The notes below the pieces were generated by a model. It was given only the letters and a program-made list of their open reading frames with translations. It was not told the DNA's origin and searched no databases. The translations under genes and the position numbers were made by a program. From Laetiporus sulphureus 93-53 (taxonomy: Eukaryota; Basidiomycota; Agaricomycetes; Polyporales; Laetiporaceae), in NCBI RefSeq assembly GCF_001632365.1, contig NW_024468560.1, forward strand, positions 174,388 through 238,387: a DNA stretch of 64,000 bases. The letters are read 5' to 3'. Of the stretch, positions 21,712 to 30,907 are shown piece by piece (the stretch's first letter is position 1; each line of letters starts with the position of its first letter).

Positions 21712-23260
21712 CTGTTGGGAGGGTCAATAATCATGCGCGGTCATCATCGGATTGGAAACGATGATACTTATTGGTAGTGATAACATACTAAGTCTTCACC
21801 CAGGTTGTCCAAGGCCGCGCTTTTGAGCCCAAGCTCGGCCAAGCTGAGCCCGGCCGAGCGCCGAGCTCAAGCCCTCTCTAGCTGCCATACAGGCCGGCTT
21901 CCAATTGGGGAAAGCCCGAGCTCTCCGTGGTCACGTGACTCTTCGTAGATTTTGCTTGGGTACGACGCAAGCAAAACTTCTCTCATCCTCCTGGCTGCAC
22001 TGTTCGATGCACCCTGCTCCAGAATGACTATGGAGATCTGCCCCCGGAACTACGGGTCATATCTGTGCAGGTTCTGCGTCAGTAGTTTCTCATATCTCAA
22101 AGGATGTGTCTGTGCTATATGTCTTTACTTTCAGTTCCACCGACTAAAATTCCGACGGACATGCTGCTTTGACTGCATTGCAACTCATTGGGTCAGCTTG
22201 TGAGTTCCTTCCTTGATTGAACACTTTTCCAGAATTGCTATCACGATGCATGTGGTGTTCGCAGTCCACTGCCTCCGAGGAAGTGATAGATGCCAACAAA
22301 TGCATTCGAAATGCGATCTTTTTGTCTGTGCCTATGTCAACTCCGTTAGGGAATGAAAGGATCTACTATCCCTGTCCATTCACATGTTACCTTCAAGCTG
22401 TCGGCATTCAGGGTGGATCTCTGCTCTGGTGCTCACGGGGTTTTCGTGGCATCGTCAGCTCACCATCTCCTCGATGTGTCAATACATCAGTGCCGTTTCT
22501 TGTCGTTGCGATGTCAACGCATGATGTACTTTTCCTCCAGACTGTGATGACAGTGCATGATAGCACGACTGCACATTTATATTGAGGCTCCAACGTTGGA
22601 CGTCCTCACCTGTATATTGTGGTATGAGGTGTTTGGAACTGTAGTGATTGGTGAAAGGCGCATCAGTGCCTGACAGTGTCCCGTCAGTGTGGCCTACAAG
22701 TATGAATGCAGAATGTGCCACTCCAAAAGGCCACCTTAGCTCGAGTTATCTTGAATCCGCCGTCTTTCCTATACAATGCTTCACATGCTAATCCATATCA
22801 ACCCGCAGTCATCAGACCCATAAGCTTCATCCCATCTGGGATCTACCCATGTTCCGCCAAATGTGCTGACCAACTCACACTGTGCACCGAATGTCTTAGT
22901 CACGTACCCCGCAACTTTTCATCTGCATTCTCATCAACCATCCTCTTCCCATGCAAGCCACTCTGTCTGCCCCTGCATCACTTCCTCAACGCTATCCACT
23001 TGCGATTGATTGACGACATCGCCGCTGAAACTATGCTCAAGCCTCATAGTCGACGCGCGACGTGCCCCAGGGACGGCTTCCTTTTCGGCCCTTCTCCCGC
23101 AGTGTCTGAATCTGAACGGGGCGCAGGCTGGGAGCATCGCGCGCAAGGTCGCCCGCTTATACATGTACACTTGGATGTGCAACTCGCCCATCATCATATC
23201 TGCCGCTCAGTCTGATCTTGTTCCAGACTCAGGTCCTCATGCTGTCTCTTGCCGCTCTGC
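21712..23260. other. Intergenic stretch
   Basis: No family is recognised. At 21824-21892 there is a cluster of near-palindromic GAGCC/AAGCTCGGC motifs, including GCTCGGCC and its inverse GGCCGAGC about ten bases apart. The longest open frame (22706-23215 plus, 169 codons) has a shadow-like composition. Nothing else can be supported. Confidence 0.45.
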
Positions 23261-23269
23261 ACACCATTG

Positions 23270-24019
23270 AGGCCTCCAGGGTCAGCTGGTGGCAATATAG
23301 GCAGCAGCGCAGTACCGATATTTGTACCAACGCCCGTCTCGCCCACTGCCATCATGGGGGCTTCCTCGGCGAGAGCAAAGATGCTCGTGAAGGAGATTGT
23401 AGAGAATGTCCTGTGGGCAGACACCTGGAGGGTCAATTTGTTCGTATCCGGAACTTCTGCGAGGACAGCTACGGATGTGTGGCAGGCCAATGTTGTGTCT
23501 CCGTTAGATGGTACTGGAGCGATGCAAACATCTATCAGCCTCCGTGCATTGTGTCATTCCGGTATGCTCTCTGCAGAATCAGCTTTTTTTGTGCTGATTT
23601 GAGGCAAGCAGGTCATTCTAGTCACGTGGACATTTCTAAGAGCACGGCTTTCTGCTTGTTGGAGCTGCCCATGCTTAGCGTCGGGAAATCTAACACTGTG
23701 ATCCAAGTCATGCCATGCATTACGATTATTGGAAAAGCTTGGCCTTGGACCTTGTGCCGGCAAGAAGGATGTCACTGCGTATGTCTTCTTTGAGGCTCCA
23801 GGAGAGGAAAGAGATGGTGAGGTAGGCCGGTGGCTGGCCAAGGTCTCTGCGACATATGCAGTAAGTTCCTCGCCTGTAGTGAACCGGCCATCGTTTCTAA
23901 ATTTTGATGATATTTTGCATCAGGCTTGGAACTATGCAGTATGTATGCCTGGAAGTACAAACAATCCGCCGAAGCCTGGCCTGGTCCCAGTGCGTCTCGA
24001 AGAACTCAAAAAGTCATAG
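23270..24019 (+). pseudogene. Mediator subunit 13-like fragment
   Basis: The frame KLGLGPCAGKKDVTAYVFFE followed by EERDGEVGRWLAKVSATYA, and after an intron a tail ending GLVPVRLEELKKS, resembles the Med13 C-terminal PIWI-like module, where the sequence runs ..LRFWEKLGLxP..GPKDVxAxVxFE. Just upstream, VGKSNTVIQVMP fits the segment before it, separated by a one-base shift near 23718. Further upstream VPTPVSPTAIMGASSARAKM and VLWADTWRVNLFV may be earlier Med13 sequence. Med13 belongs to the CDK8 kinase module of Mediator in the nucleus and is normally over 1000 residues. Only part of the C-terminal half is visible. The identity of 23630-24019 is moderately supported; that of 23270-23600 is weaker. 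Confidence 0.5.
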
Positions 24020-24769
24020 GGTCCATAGTTTATGTCATATTGATGCCTCACCATTACTCATACTCTTTTAGCAAGCTACGAACATTGCACTGTAATTATA
24101 GTATTGTCAAGCTGGTGATTGGGCGTTTCTGCAAGAGCTAAGTTTGAGTGACCGGGAGACGAGTATCCGAGCATATGGACTCCGAGCAGGCTAGAATCTT
24201 CCGAGCAAGCAGGTGCAGTGTAGCAGCAGACAAGATACTTTGTGGTCGCAGGTTGCAAAGGGCACGCGGTTGGCGAATCTGGCACAATGGAACGCAAGGC
24301 CAGGCACGTGAGAGACGGAATCAAGCCTCTGACCATCATTCCTTTGCCTCGCCTCCAACATGTCGTTTTCCTCCATAACCTGGATCTACCCGCCGGAGTC
24401 TTTCTCACATTTAGTGCATATCTCGGCCTAATACACGTCATGCTAGGTTTTGCTGTATTTTTCTCAGGTCATTCGGACATCCATGGCTGTCACGGTCCAT
24501 TTGCTTTGAACAATATAGAGTACCTTGCGAAGCAGATACCCTCTTCTCTTCTGTCCGTTGACATCGCCCAACCGCCGGAACCACTCCCAGTGTGCTCTCT
24601 GCCATGCCCGAATGCACCGCTTCTTCAGACACTGTTCGGGGGTACCTGACTGCCCAGGAACACACTGCTTGATGGGTCAATGCCCACTTGCCAAATGGTG
24701 CGAGTGCAGAGTTCCTTTCACCGTCACATCCACTGTCTATCCTCGATGACTCGGACGCACCTAGCCATG
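24020..24769. other. Intergenic; unrecognised open frames
   Basis: A 135-codon plus-strand frame (24242-24649) and a 122-codon minus-strand frame (24806-24438) overlap here. Neither has a recognisable motif, although a Cys-dense reading near 24590-24720 (CALCHARMHRFFRHCSG) could be chance. Confidence 0.35.
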
Positions 24770-26049
24770 GCCCTATGGGCCAGATTCTGATGACGAAAGC
24801 AGCCACTGGTTGCCACCATGGATGGTCTTACATTACGGGGGTGACAAGTCAGATATATCCATATCTATGAACTACGAGGGCTCTCACTCGCGGACGGGAT
24901 CAAAGACATATGTTGCCGCACATGGACGTTCGAAATCGAATTCACATGTACAGGATCACCAGAGCAAAACGTCAAAGACTCAGGTATCCTTCACACAAAA
25001 TTCCTCTCATACGACGCGAGTCATCCTTCCAATCCACCGCAAGGAGAGGATCCCTACACACCTCCTCACTCTTCAGAAAATATTATAATTCTTGCATCCT
25101 GTCAGGAGAGCGAGGCCCAGCAGCCCACGTGTGAAGGCCCACAGGCAGCGCAAAGCCCGTCTCACAACTCCCCGTCTGATTCTAGATCGCATTCGCAATC
25201 TCTAGCGGGTGCACCAGGATCGTTGTCGCTGCAGGGCGAACTCCCTCCTCTGCCACAGCAAATTCCGAATGCTCTCCAATTGGCGTCGCGCTCGCCGTCT
25301 CACAATGGCTCCCAGCAAAGGTGTGATGGCCCCATCGCCAATGTGTGCTTTCGATCAGACACGAGTCCCTCTCCCGGTCGGTCTGCTACCGATGGTGTAT
25401 TCTCACTCATGGTCTCCCTCCCTCCCATATGTCCTGCCAACCTCCTATGTCTCTAGTGCACGCTCTGTAACAGCACAATCTCACTTGCCCTATACATACC
25501 ACCCACCAGCAATTGTCTATGCCACTTCATCGAAGCATTCTAAGTCACACTACAGCCCTCCTGCGATTGTGTACTCTCCATCGGCCACCCAAGCCCCTCA
25601 CTCTTGCAAGGCACCTACAACCGCATACAGTCATTCTGCACCTGTTCCCCAGCGATCTCNNNNNNNNNNNNNNNNNNNNNNNNNNNNNNNNNNNNNNNNN
25701 NNNNNNNNNNNNNNNNNNNNNNNNNNNNNNNNNNNNNNNNNNNNNNNNNNNNNNNNNNNCCATCCACTGTTCCCCAGCTACCGCTGAGGAGCCTGCACTA
25801 GTTCTGTATGGCAGAAGCTACAGCAGCGGCCGTAGCGTAAGCTGCGATGCTAGCACCCCTGCGACGAGCATCATATGTGCCAGCAAATCCGCGTCCGCGC
25901 TCACGGCCATCGTACGACTCGTCACCCAGCGACGATGAAAGTGAGCGTGGGAGTCGCACCTCAGGAAGCACATACTACGTTTTGCCAACTCCAGGCCAGA
26001 AAGTCAAAATCGACTGTGAGTGTCTTGGTTCTTCTGGTTCAGGTGCCTA
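24770..26049 (+). CDS. Low-complexity Ser/Pro/Tyr-rich protein, broken by a sequence gap and probable frameshifts
   Basis: Several plus-strand frames share one biased composition: SMNYEGSHSRTGSKTYVAAH near 24870, SPSHNSPSDSRSHSQSLAG near 25170, then QSHLPYTYHPPAIVYATSS and SHYSPPAIVYSPSATQAP up to the gap at 25660, and after it RPSYDSSPSDDESERGSRTS with GSTYYVLPTPGQKVKID near 25985. Basidiomycetes have many such disordered proteins ending in a YYVLPTPGQKVKV-like segment; their function is unknown to me. Frame changes suggest either decay or unrecognised introns. The imperfect PPAIVY repeats are the clearest feature. It is a hypothetical gene whose boundaries are approximate. Confidence 0.4.
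25495..25659 (+). repeat. Imperfect tandem repeat encoding PPAIVY-type units, interrupted by the gap
   Basis: Units of about 50-60 bp encode YHPPAIVYATSS, YSPPAIVYSPS and a more diverged APTTAYSHSAPVP. The sequence TGTTCCCCAGC occurs on both sides of the N run (before 25660 and after 25760), so the gap probably falls inside this array. Confidence 0.6.
25660..25759. other. Assembly gap of exactly 100 N
   Basis: One hundred N characters, the conventional filler for a scaffold gap of unknown size. Any reading frame drawn through it is meaningless. Confidence 0.99.
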
Positions 26050-26368
26050 AATGCAGCTTCTAACTACACGGCGACGTCGACAGCCAAATCGGCCCCCGCT
26101 ATCAGTCGTTTCGTGTTCTGTATCCCCCTTATGATATGGTATCCGAAAGCAGGATTGGCGGCATTGTGTGCAGATGGCACTTTCTGTCTCATTTGGGCTA
26201 ATCTGTAGGCCAGCCATGGTCAGTAGTCCTGTTGGTGAGTGCATGCGGTGGAGAGCATGAACACACACACAAGTTCATAAGACACCGACTTTGACAGCCA
26301 GTATTCGACGACTTGTTCACCACTCCTCGCTCACTTGAATAACAGCTCGTACCTTCAAGACCACTTGC
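26050..26368. other. Upstream region of the micro-exon gene
   Basis: No open frame worth calling and no clear TATA box. The 5' leader just before the ATG is CT- and A-rich, as is common at fungal transcription starts. The region presumably contains the promoter of the gene starting at 26369. Confidence 0.35.
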
Positions 26369-27612
26369 ATGATGCAGCTCACTCTCACATTCGCGGCTCT
26401 TCTGTTATTTGTATCGATCGCGGTGAACGCATTGCCTACCGCTTATGGCAGCGCACTGGGTGAGCATTAGTTGGTAGCTCAAGACATTCGATAGATTAAT
26501 GATAATGTTCGTGCGGACGAGCAGGTCGCAGGTACTCTTCTTATGAAAAGGACATAGTATCCACGGTAGGCGAGCCTCTCACGGATGCGATCTTGGATCA
26601 CGTACCAACGTCGTGGTAAGTCAGCTGTTATGATACGCTTAAGAAACGATGCATATTGAGGGACCGATTGCAAAGGAGAATGTGACAGATGCTGTCCCTA
26701 TCATTTATCAGCGAGACGGTAGGTATCTACCAGCGCGAAGGTGAGAACTTCTCCACATGAGTTGTGATATCCCGGTTCACCACATTATTAGACTCAGTCA
26801 CAGATACTCTTCCCATCATCTACCAGTGCGAAGTAACGGATATGTCGGCCATAAAATTGCCTTCGTTCTCATAAATTGTCTAGAGGGCATCGACGCCATT
26901 CCCATTCTTTACCAGTGGGAAGGCACGTATCACCTGCTGCGATGACATTATGTCTACTAACTATCCCGTCAGACGCCATCACCGACACTATCACCAACAC
27001 TATTCCCATTATTTACCAGCGTGAAGGTACGCATCATCTTCAAGACTGATACCGCTACTGCTGACTTGTTTCTTCAGAGGCCGTCACCGATACTCTTCCT
27101 ATCATCTACCAACGCGAGGGTAAGTATCTGTCAGCAAGAGCTGTCATCGATACTGCGATTACCAACTCGTTGCTTTAGAAGCCATCTTTCCTGACATGTG
27201 AGATAGAACCTATCAGTGACACTCTCCCGATCATCTATCAACGTGACGGTACATAGTCTTTTACAGCAATGACTTGTCTTGTGGTGCTGAGTATCGTTGC
27301 AGAAGCTGTGACTGACATGCTTCCTTTAATCTACCAGCGCGTCGGTAAGCAACAAGCTTTGAACCGATTTCTAACCCTCACTAACATTGATACCAGAGGA
27401 TATCGCCGATGCCATCTCAATCATCTACTCCCATGATGATATGTGCATAAACTACTGGCCTGGTCTCACGGATTGTCTGAGATGTCGTGTGAGAAGCGCT
27501 GACCGACGCCGTTCCCATCATCTACCAAAGCAAGGGTGAGATGCCATCATCTGCTTCTCTTAATCTTCCTAGATCTCATGTCCACCCAAGCTTGAGAACG
27601 TCCACGCAGTAG
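26369..27612 (+). CDS. Secreted repeat-peptide precursor built from tandem 42-nt micro-exons
   Basis: Exon 1 (26369-26459) encodes a textbook signal peptide (MMQLTLTFAALLLFVSIAVN then ALPTAYGSAL) and ends one base into a codon at a GTGAGC donor. About ten repeat exons follow, most exactly 42 nt, starting with two bases and ending with one base of split codons (phase 1-1), so each adds 14 residues or can be skipped without a frame change. Clean units: 26973-27026 (54 nt), 27078-27119, 27207-27248, 27303-27344 and 27494-27535; 26884-26922 is 39 nt with a GC donor. The consensus is E/D-A-V-T-D-T-L-P-I-I-Y-Q-R-E/D. A candidate exon 2 at 26525 carries RRYSSYEKDIV. A short last exon (27573-27595) or read-through to TAG 27610-27612 ends the frame. 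Units at 26572, 26677, 26792 and 27397 have imperfect splice sites. I know of no described family with this layout; a ribosomal peptide precursor is one possibility, but no cleavage or tailoring enzyme is evident nearby. Confidence 0.6.
26572..27535 (+). repeat. Tandem array of about 90-130-bp units, each one micro-exon plus intron
   Basis: Unit starts are 26572, 26677, 26792, 26884, 26973, 27078, 27207, 27303, 27397 and 27494, with a truncated unit at 26725-26740 (IYQRE plus a GTGAGA donor) and a decayed half unit near 27179. Intron lengths are 50-55 nt between most neighbours. The coding part is conserved far better than the introns, which have little similarity to each other. That contrast suggests selection on the peptide or ancient duplication. 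Confidence 0.8.
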
Positions 27613-28291
27613 TGGAGCATATCGTTCTTTGGCTATATATGATCAACCCTCTGCTCTTAGGACCTCTACATATGGTTCGCGTGCCATACCGTGCTCCGTC
27701 CAATTAGTGGCCGTTCAAGTCCTTCTCATTCATATCTTGTACATGTATCTGAGTCGAATGCATGATGTGTACAGCTGATGCCCGGCAGCGGAATGATAGC
27801 TGATGGATTGATCATCGTCTCTGAAATAATGGCTGTTCGAGTCCTTGAGACACTTCCGTGATCCTCTCGTGATCACCAGTCATGAGACATGCATAACATG
27901 TATGCACGGTAGTATTGTCCATGTCAATCCTTGTATGTATCCTGACTCGCTACGGAAACGTCGTTTTTGCTACGTAAAGAAATGCCTTACCGTGCAGTTT
28001 ACAGAATGGGTCTGGAATGGACGAAGATTTCGACAAATTGATGGTATCTCTCTCAGACTGTGATGTATGTTACATAGTTATCTACTTCGCTCGCAAGTGA
28101 TCTGCATGAGAATAGGATGAACAAGTCAATGGTAGATAACAGTGTATGACCATGGCGATACGATGGTGCTGGCTCACAGTGGGAGGGACAACACCTCGGG
28201 CGTGCTCAGAATACGTCATCAACGTCAAACAGATGAAGACTGGCTGAGATAGGAGGGGGAAGTCAGAAAGAGGTGTGGGGTGGTGCAATGG
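27613..28291. other. Downstream flank, no gene recognised
   Basis: Only short open frames. Two loosely similar stretches (GGCCGTTCAAGTCCTT near 27711 and GGCTGTTCGAGTCCTT near 27832) suggest a weak 121-bp direct repeat. Possibly the 3' untranslated region of the micro-exon gene. Confidence 0.4.
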
Positions 28292-29736
28292 TTACAAACT
28301 GGTGCAGTCAACGGTGCCTTCAAACTCAGCTGACCTCAGATATGCATCCACACGCTCACCAATCTCGATTGAGACAGGAGTGAGCGTCCTCTCAGTTCTC
28401 TCCATTCTTTTGTCGGCCACCTGCCACCACGAAGCCTTGGCTTCATATCCATCATACCAATCACGAAACCATTCCCAATGGTATGCGTCGTCCAGAGTCT
28501 CCACAGCAACGTATCGCAGATTCGGCATTGCCCTCACCAGACAATTAGGCCAATCTGCCAGGACAGATCGGGAGGCATGATCTGCGATCACAATTCGTAA
28601 TCGAATGCAGTGAATGGCGGACATGCTCAAAAGAGTGGGTAATACCATCTGACAAAGGAGGTGTTAACGTCAAAACATTTGATAAGACTGAGCTTACAGA
28701 CCTTCCACACATTGAGCCATTTAGTGAATTCTTGGCTAGACTGTGTCTCATCAAGACCGAAGATGAGGATGAGATACCGCAACCTTGTAGCATTGTGGGC
28801 TAATTTCCTCCAAAATCCAGCCCCCAGCTGCTTGCCCAACTTCAATGACAGCACAATGGGTGCTGTATTCTTGATCACAAACAACGCAGGCTTTGCTGAA
28901 TTAACCGCACCAACCATATTGAGAGTCAGATGCCGGACTGAGGAAGTGATGATCCAAGGGTGATGATAGGCAACGTTACCCATGTCGAGGAACTCCAATC
29001 GTGGCCAGCAAACACTGGCATCTTTCCACGGCAGGGAAGAGGTCACTGCTTCTAGTCGCAATCGTCGCACGTTTGGAAATGTCGAGGCAAATGAGGCCAT
29101 GGGTATGTTGCACTCTGAAATGTATAGATAGTGAAGTTCTGGCCACTGTAGGTGCGATGAGGGATGTCCAGGGCTAGCTATCTGAGATGACACAGTGGCC
29201 GAAGTATCAGAGAACAGGAGGTGTGTATGGCTGCCTGGATGAGAAGCGACCACACTCTGCAGGTGTAAAGCACGGGGTCTGGTGTGCAATCCTTGCAACA
29301 TGAGCAAGGAGTCTTTGCCAGCATGACTGAGTTCTAGTCTGACCAGCTGTGGTAACGCAGACACGATGCCAATGAGACGTGGCTCCCTTTTCACCATCCG
29401 CTCGATCATACCCAGCTTCAAGCATCTGATCCTAGAAGCAAACGGGTGTCCAAGCACTTCCACAATTTGAGAAAGATGGTCTTGTTCTACCGCACTCAGA
29501 GCGGCAGAATGAACACTGAACTCTCGAACGTATGTTAAGCGGTGAGCATTTTCTCGGAGTAGCATCCAGCACACTGCCTTGACTTGTTTGAGGTGTCGGA
29601 TGATTACGGTATGATAGACCTGACGTATTGCTAGGGGATGGATGCGCTTGGATGTAAGAGATAAACGAACAGCTTCAGTGGTTGACAGATAGGTGAAGAT
29701 TTCGGCAAGCACATCGTCGTTGATATTGATAAACAT
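28292..29736 (-). CDS. F-box protein with leucine-rich-repeat-like body, intact
   Basis: Two minus-strand exons, 29736-28702 and 28648-28292, join in phase 0 across a 53-nt GT-AG intron to give 463 residues. The N-terminus INDDVLAEIFTYLSTTEAVR, with LSLTSKRIHPLAIRQVYHTV, is an F-box-like motif, which would bind Skp1 in an SCF ubiquitin ligase. The rest has leucine-spaced segments (LPQLVRLELSHAGKD, WPELHYLYISECNI, FPNVRRLRLEAV, WPRLEFLDMGNV) typical of the large basidiomycete F-box/LRR-like family that recognises unknown substrates. The frame is clean throughout, unlike most genes in the window. It neighbours the intact cyclophilin gene. Confidence 0.8.
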
Positions 29737-30182
29737 CTGAATATCATGGTGAGAACTATTGTGGCATAGGAGGACTGAAAACTATACCACGTACCACGGG
29801 AATGACTGCTCTGTTGGCAGTGAAATCGGCAGTGACACCTGCAGCAATGGATGAGATGTCAGGACTGCAGGCTTTACATGGACCTGAAAGATGCTATCGG
29901 GAGTTCGTCTGCCATTCTCTCACGGATCCACACATCCGCTGTTCTCTCACACGGCTCTTCATGACACCCAGCATCTTCACATGCTCGCAGGCATCACATT
30001 GATACCTCAAACATTTAACTCTTCACGAATATCCGATGACGTCGAGGATAGTTCTGAATTTCTACTATCACACAGAGGTGCATAACCTCCACTGGCCAGA
30101 CATAATTGCTTTCTTTTCATCATTTCTGCATCTCTGGCGGCGCCATATCCACAAGCCGTCATCTCAAAGCCACCACAACAGT
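29737..30182. other. Intergenic region between F-box gene and cyclophilin
   Basis: No coding signal on either strand. It holds the promoter of the minus-strand F-box gene and the 3' end of the minus-strand cyclophilin gene. Confidence 0.5.
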
Positions 30183-30907
30183 TTAAACAACACCACTGTT
30201 AGCAATGTTGATCTTCGCAATGGCTGTACCAGAACTGGAGCCCAGCGACTCGATCTTCTTCACAACAGTTTCGTAGCCCTCAACAACCTCGCCTGGACAG
30301 GAAGATCAGATAAATGCCCTGGCACTAATCAAATGATAAAATACCGAAAACGACATGCTTGCTGTCGAGCCACGAGGTGATGACTGTGGTGATAAAAAAC
30401 TGCGAGCCGTTGGTGTTCGCTCCGGCGTTCGCCATCGAGAGCATACCAGGCTTGGTGTGCTTGATCCTGAAGTTTTCATCTAGCAGCCGCATGATGCATA
30501 GGCAGCATTGGCCAATCGAAATCGAACGAGCGACTTACCGTTGAATGTCTCGCCATAGATGGACTTTCCGCCCGTGCCGTCGCCCTGCGATGTGATGACA
30601 ATTAATTCCAGCGAATCATTTGCGATCTCGATCTCGTACGTACACTAGTGAAATCACCACCCTGGAGCATGAAATTGGGAATGATACGATGAAAGGTAGA
30701 GCCCTTATAGCCGAACCCGTGCTGGGCAGTGGCTAGCTCGCGGAAGTTCCTGGCTGTCCTCGGGACAACATCGTCATATAGCTTGAAGATGATACGCCCG
30801 AGGGGCCTGCCGTCGACGGTGATATCAAACTGCCAGCATGGTGAGCACATTACTCAAAATGGTAGGTTCTGGTGGCTTGATCTTACAAAGACTTTCCGGT
30901 TGGACAT
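30183..30907 (-). CDS. Cyclophilin A-type peptidyl-prolyl cis-trans isomerase, intact
   Basis: Five minus-strand exons: 30907-30887, 30829-30644, 30594-30539, 30479-30345 and 30292-30183, all with GT-AG introns and a continuous frame of about 168 residues, the normal cytosolic CypA length. The active-site residues are present: R and F in [16 protein letters not shown] in [16 protein letters not shown] core ([16 protein letters not shown]) and the Trp of [12 protein letters not shown] that contacts cyclosporin. The start MSNRKVF is followed by [17 protein letters not shown], as in fungal CypA. The protein accelerates proline isomerisation and is the usual target of cyclosporin A. The start was chosen because the first exon is short and splices precisely into the conserved core. 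Confidence 0.93.

Noticed and set aside
21824..21892. GAGCC/GGCCGAGC near-palindromes as transposon ends or operators
   Set aside because: Short, imperfect and without a partner copy in the window.
22706..23215. 169-codon plus-strand open frame
   Set aside because: Composition resembles a shadow frame and no conserved segment or splice pattern supports it.
26518..26555. Dibasic Kex2 sites in the micro-exon gene
   Set aside because: KR/RR appears only in the uncertain exon 2 and not between repeats, where the junction is Q-R-E/D; classical Kex2 processing of each unit is not supported.
26369..27612. CRISPR-like array (regular repeats and spacers)
   Set aside because: Conserved parts are coding exons with splice sites, the spacers are introns, and the genome is eukaryotic.
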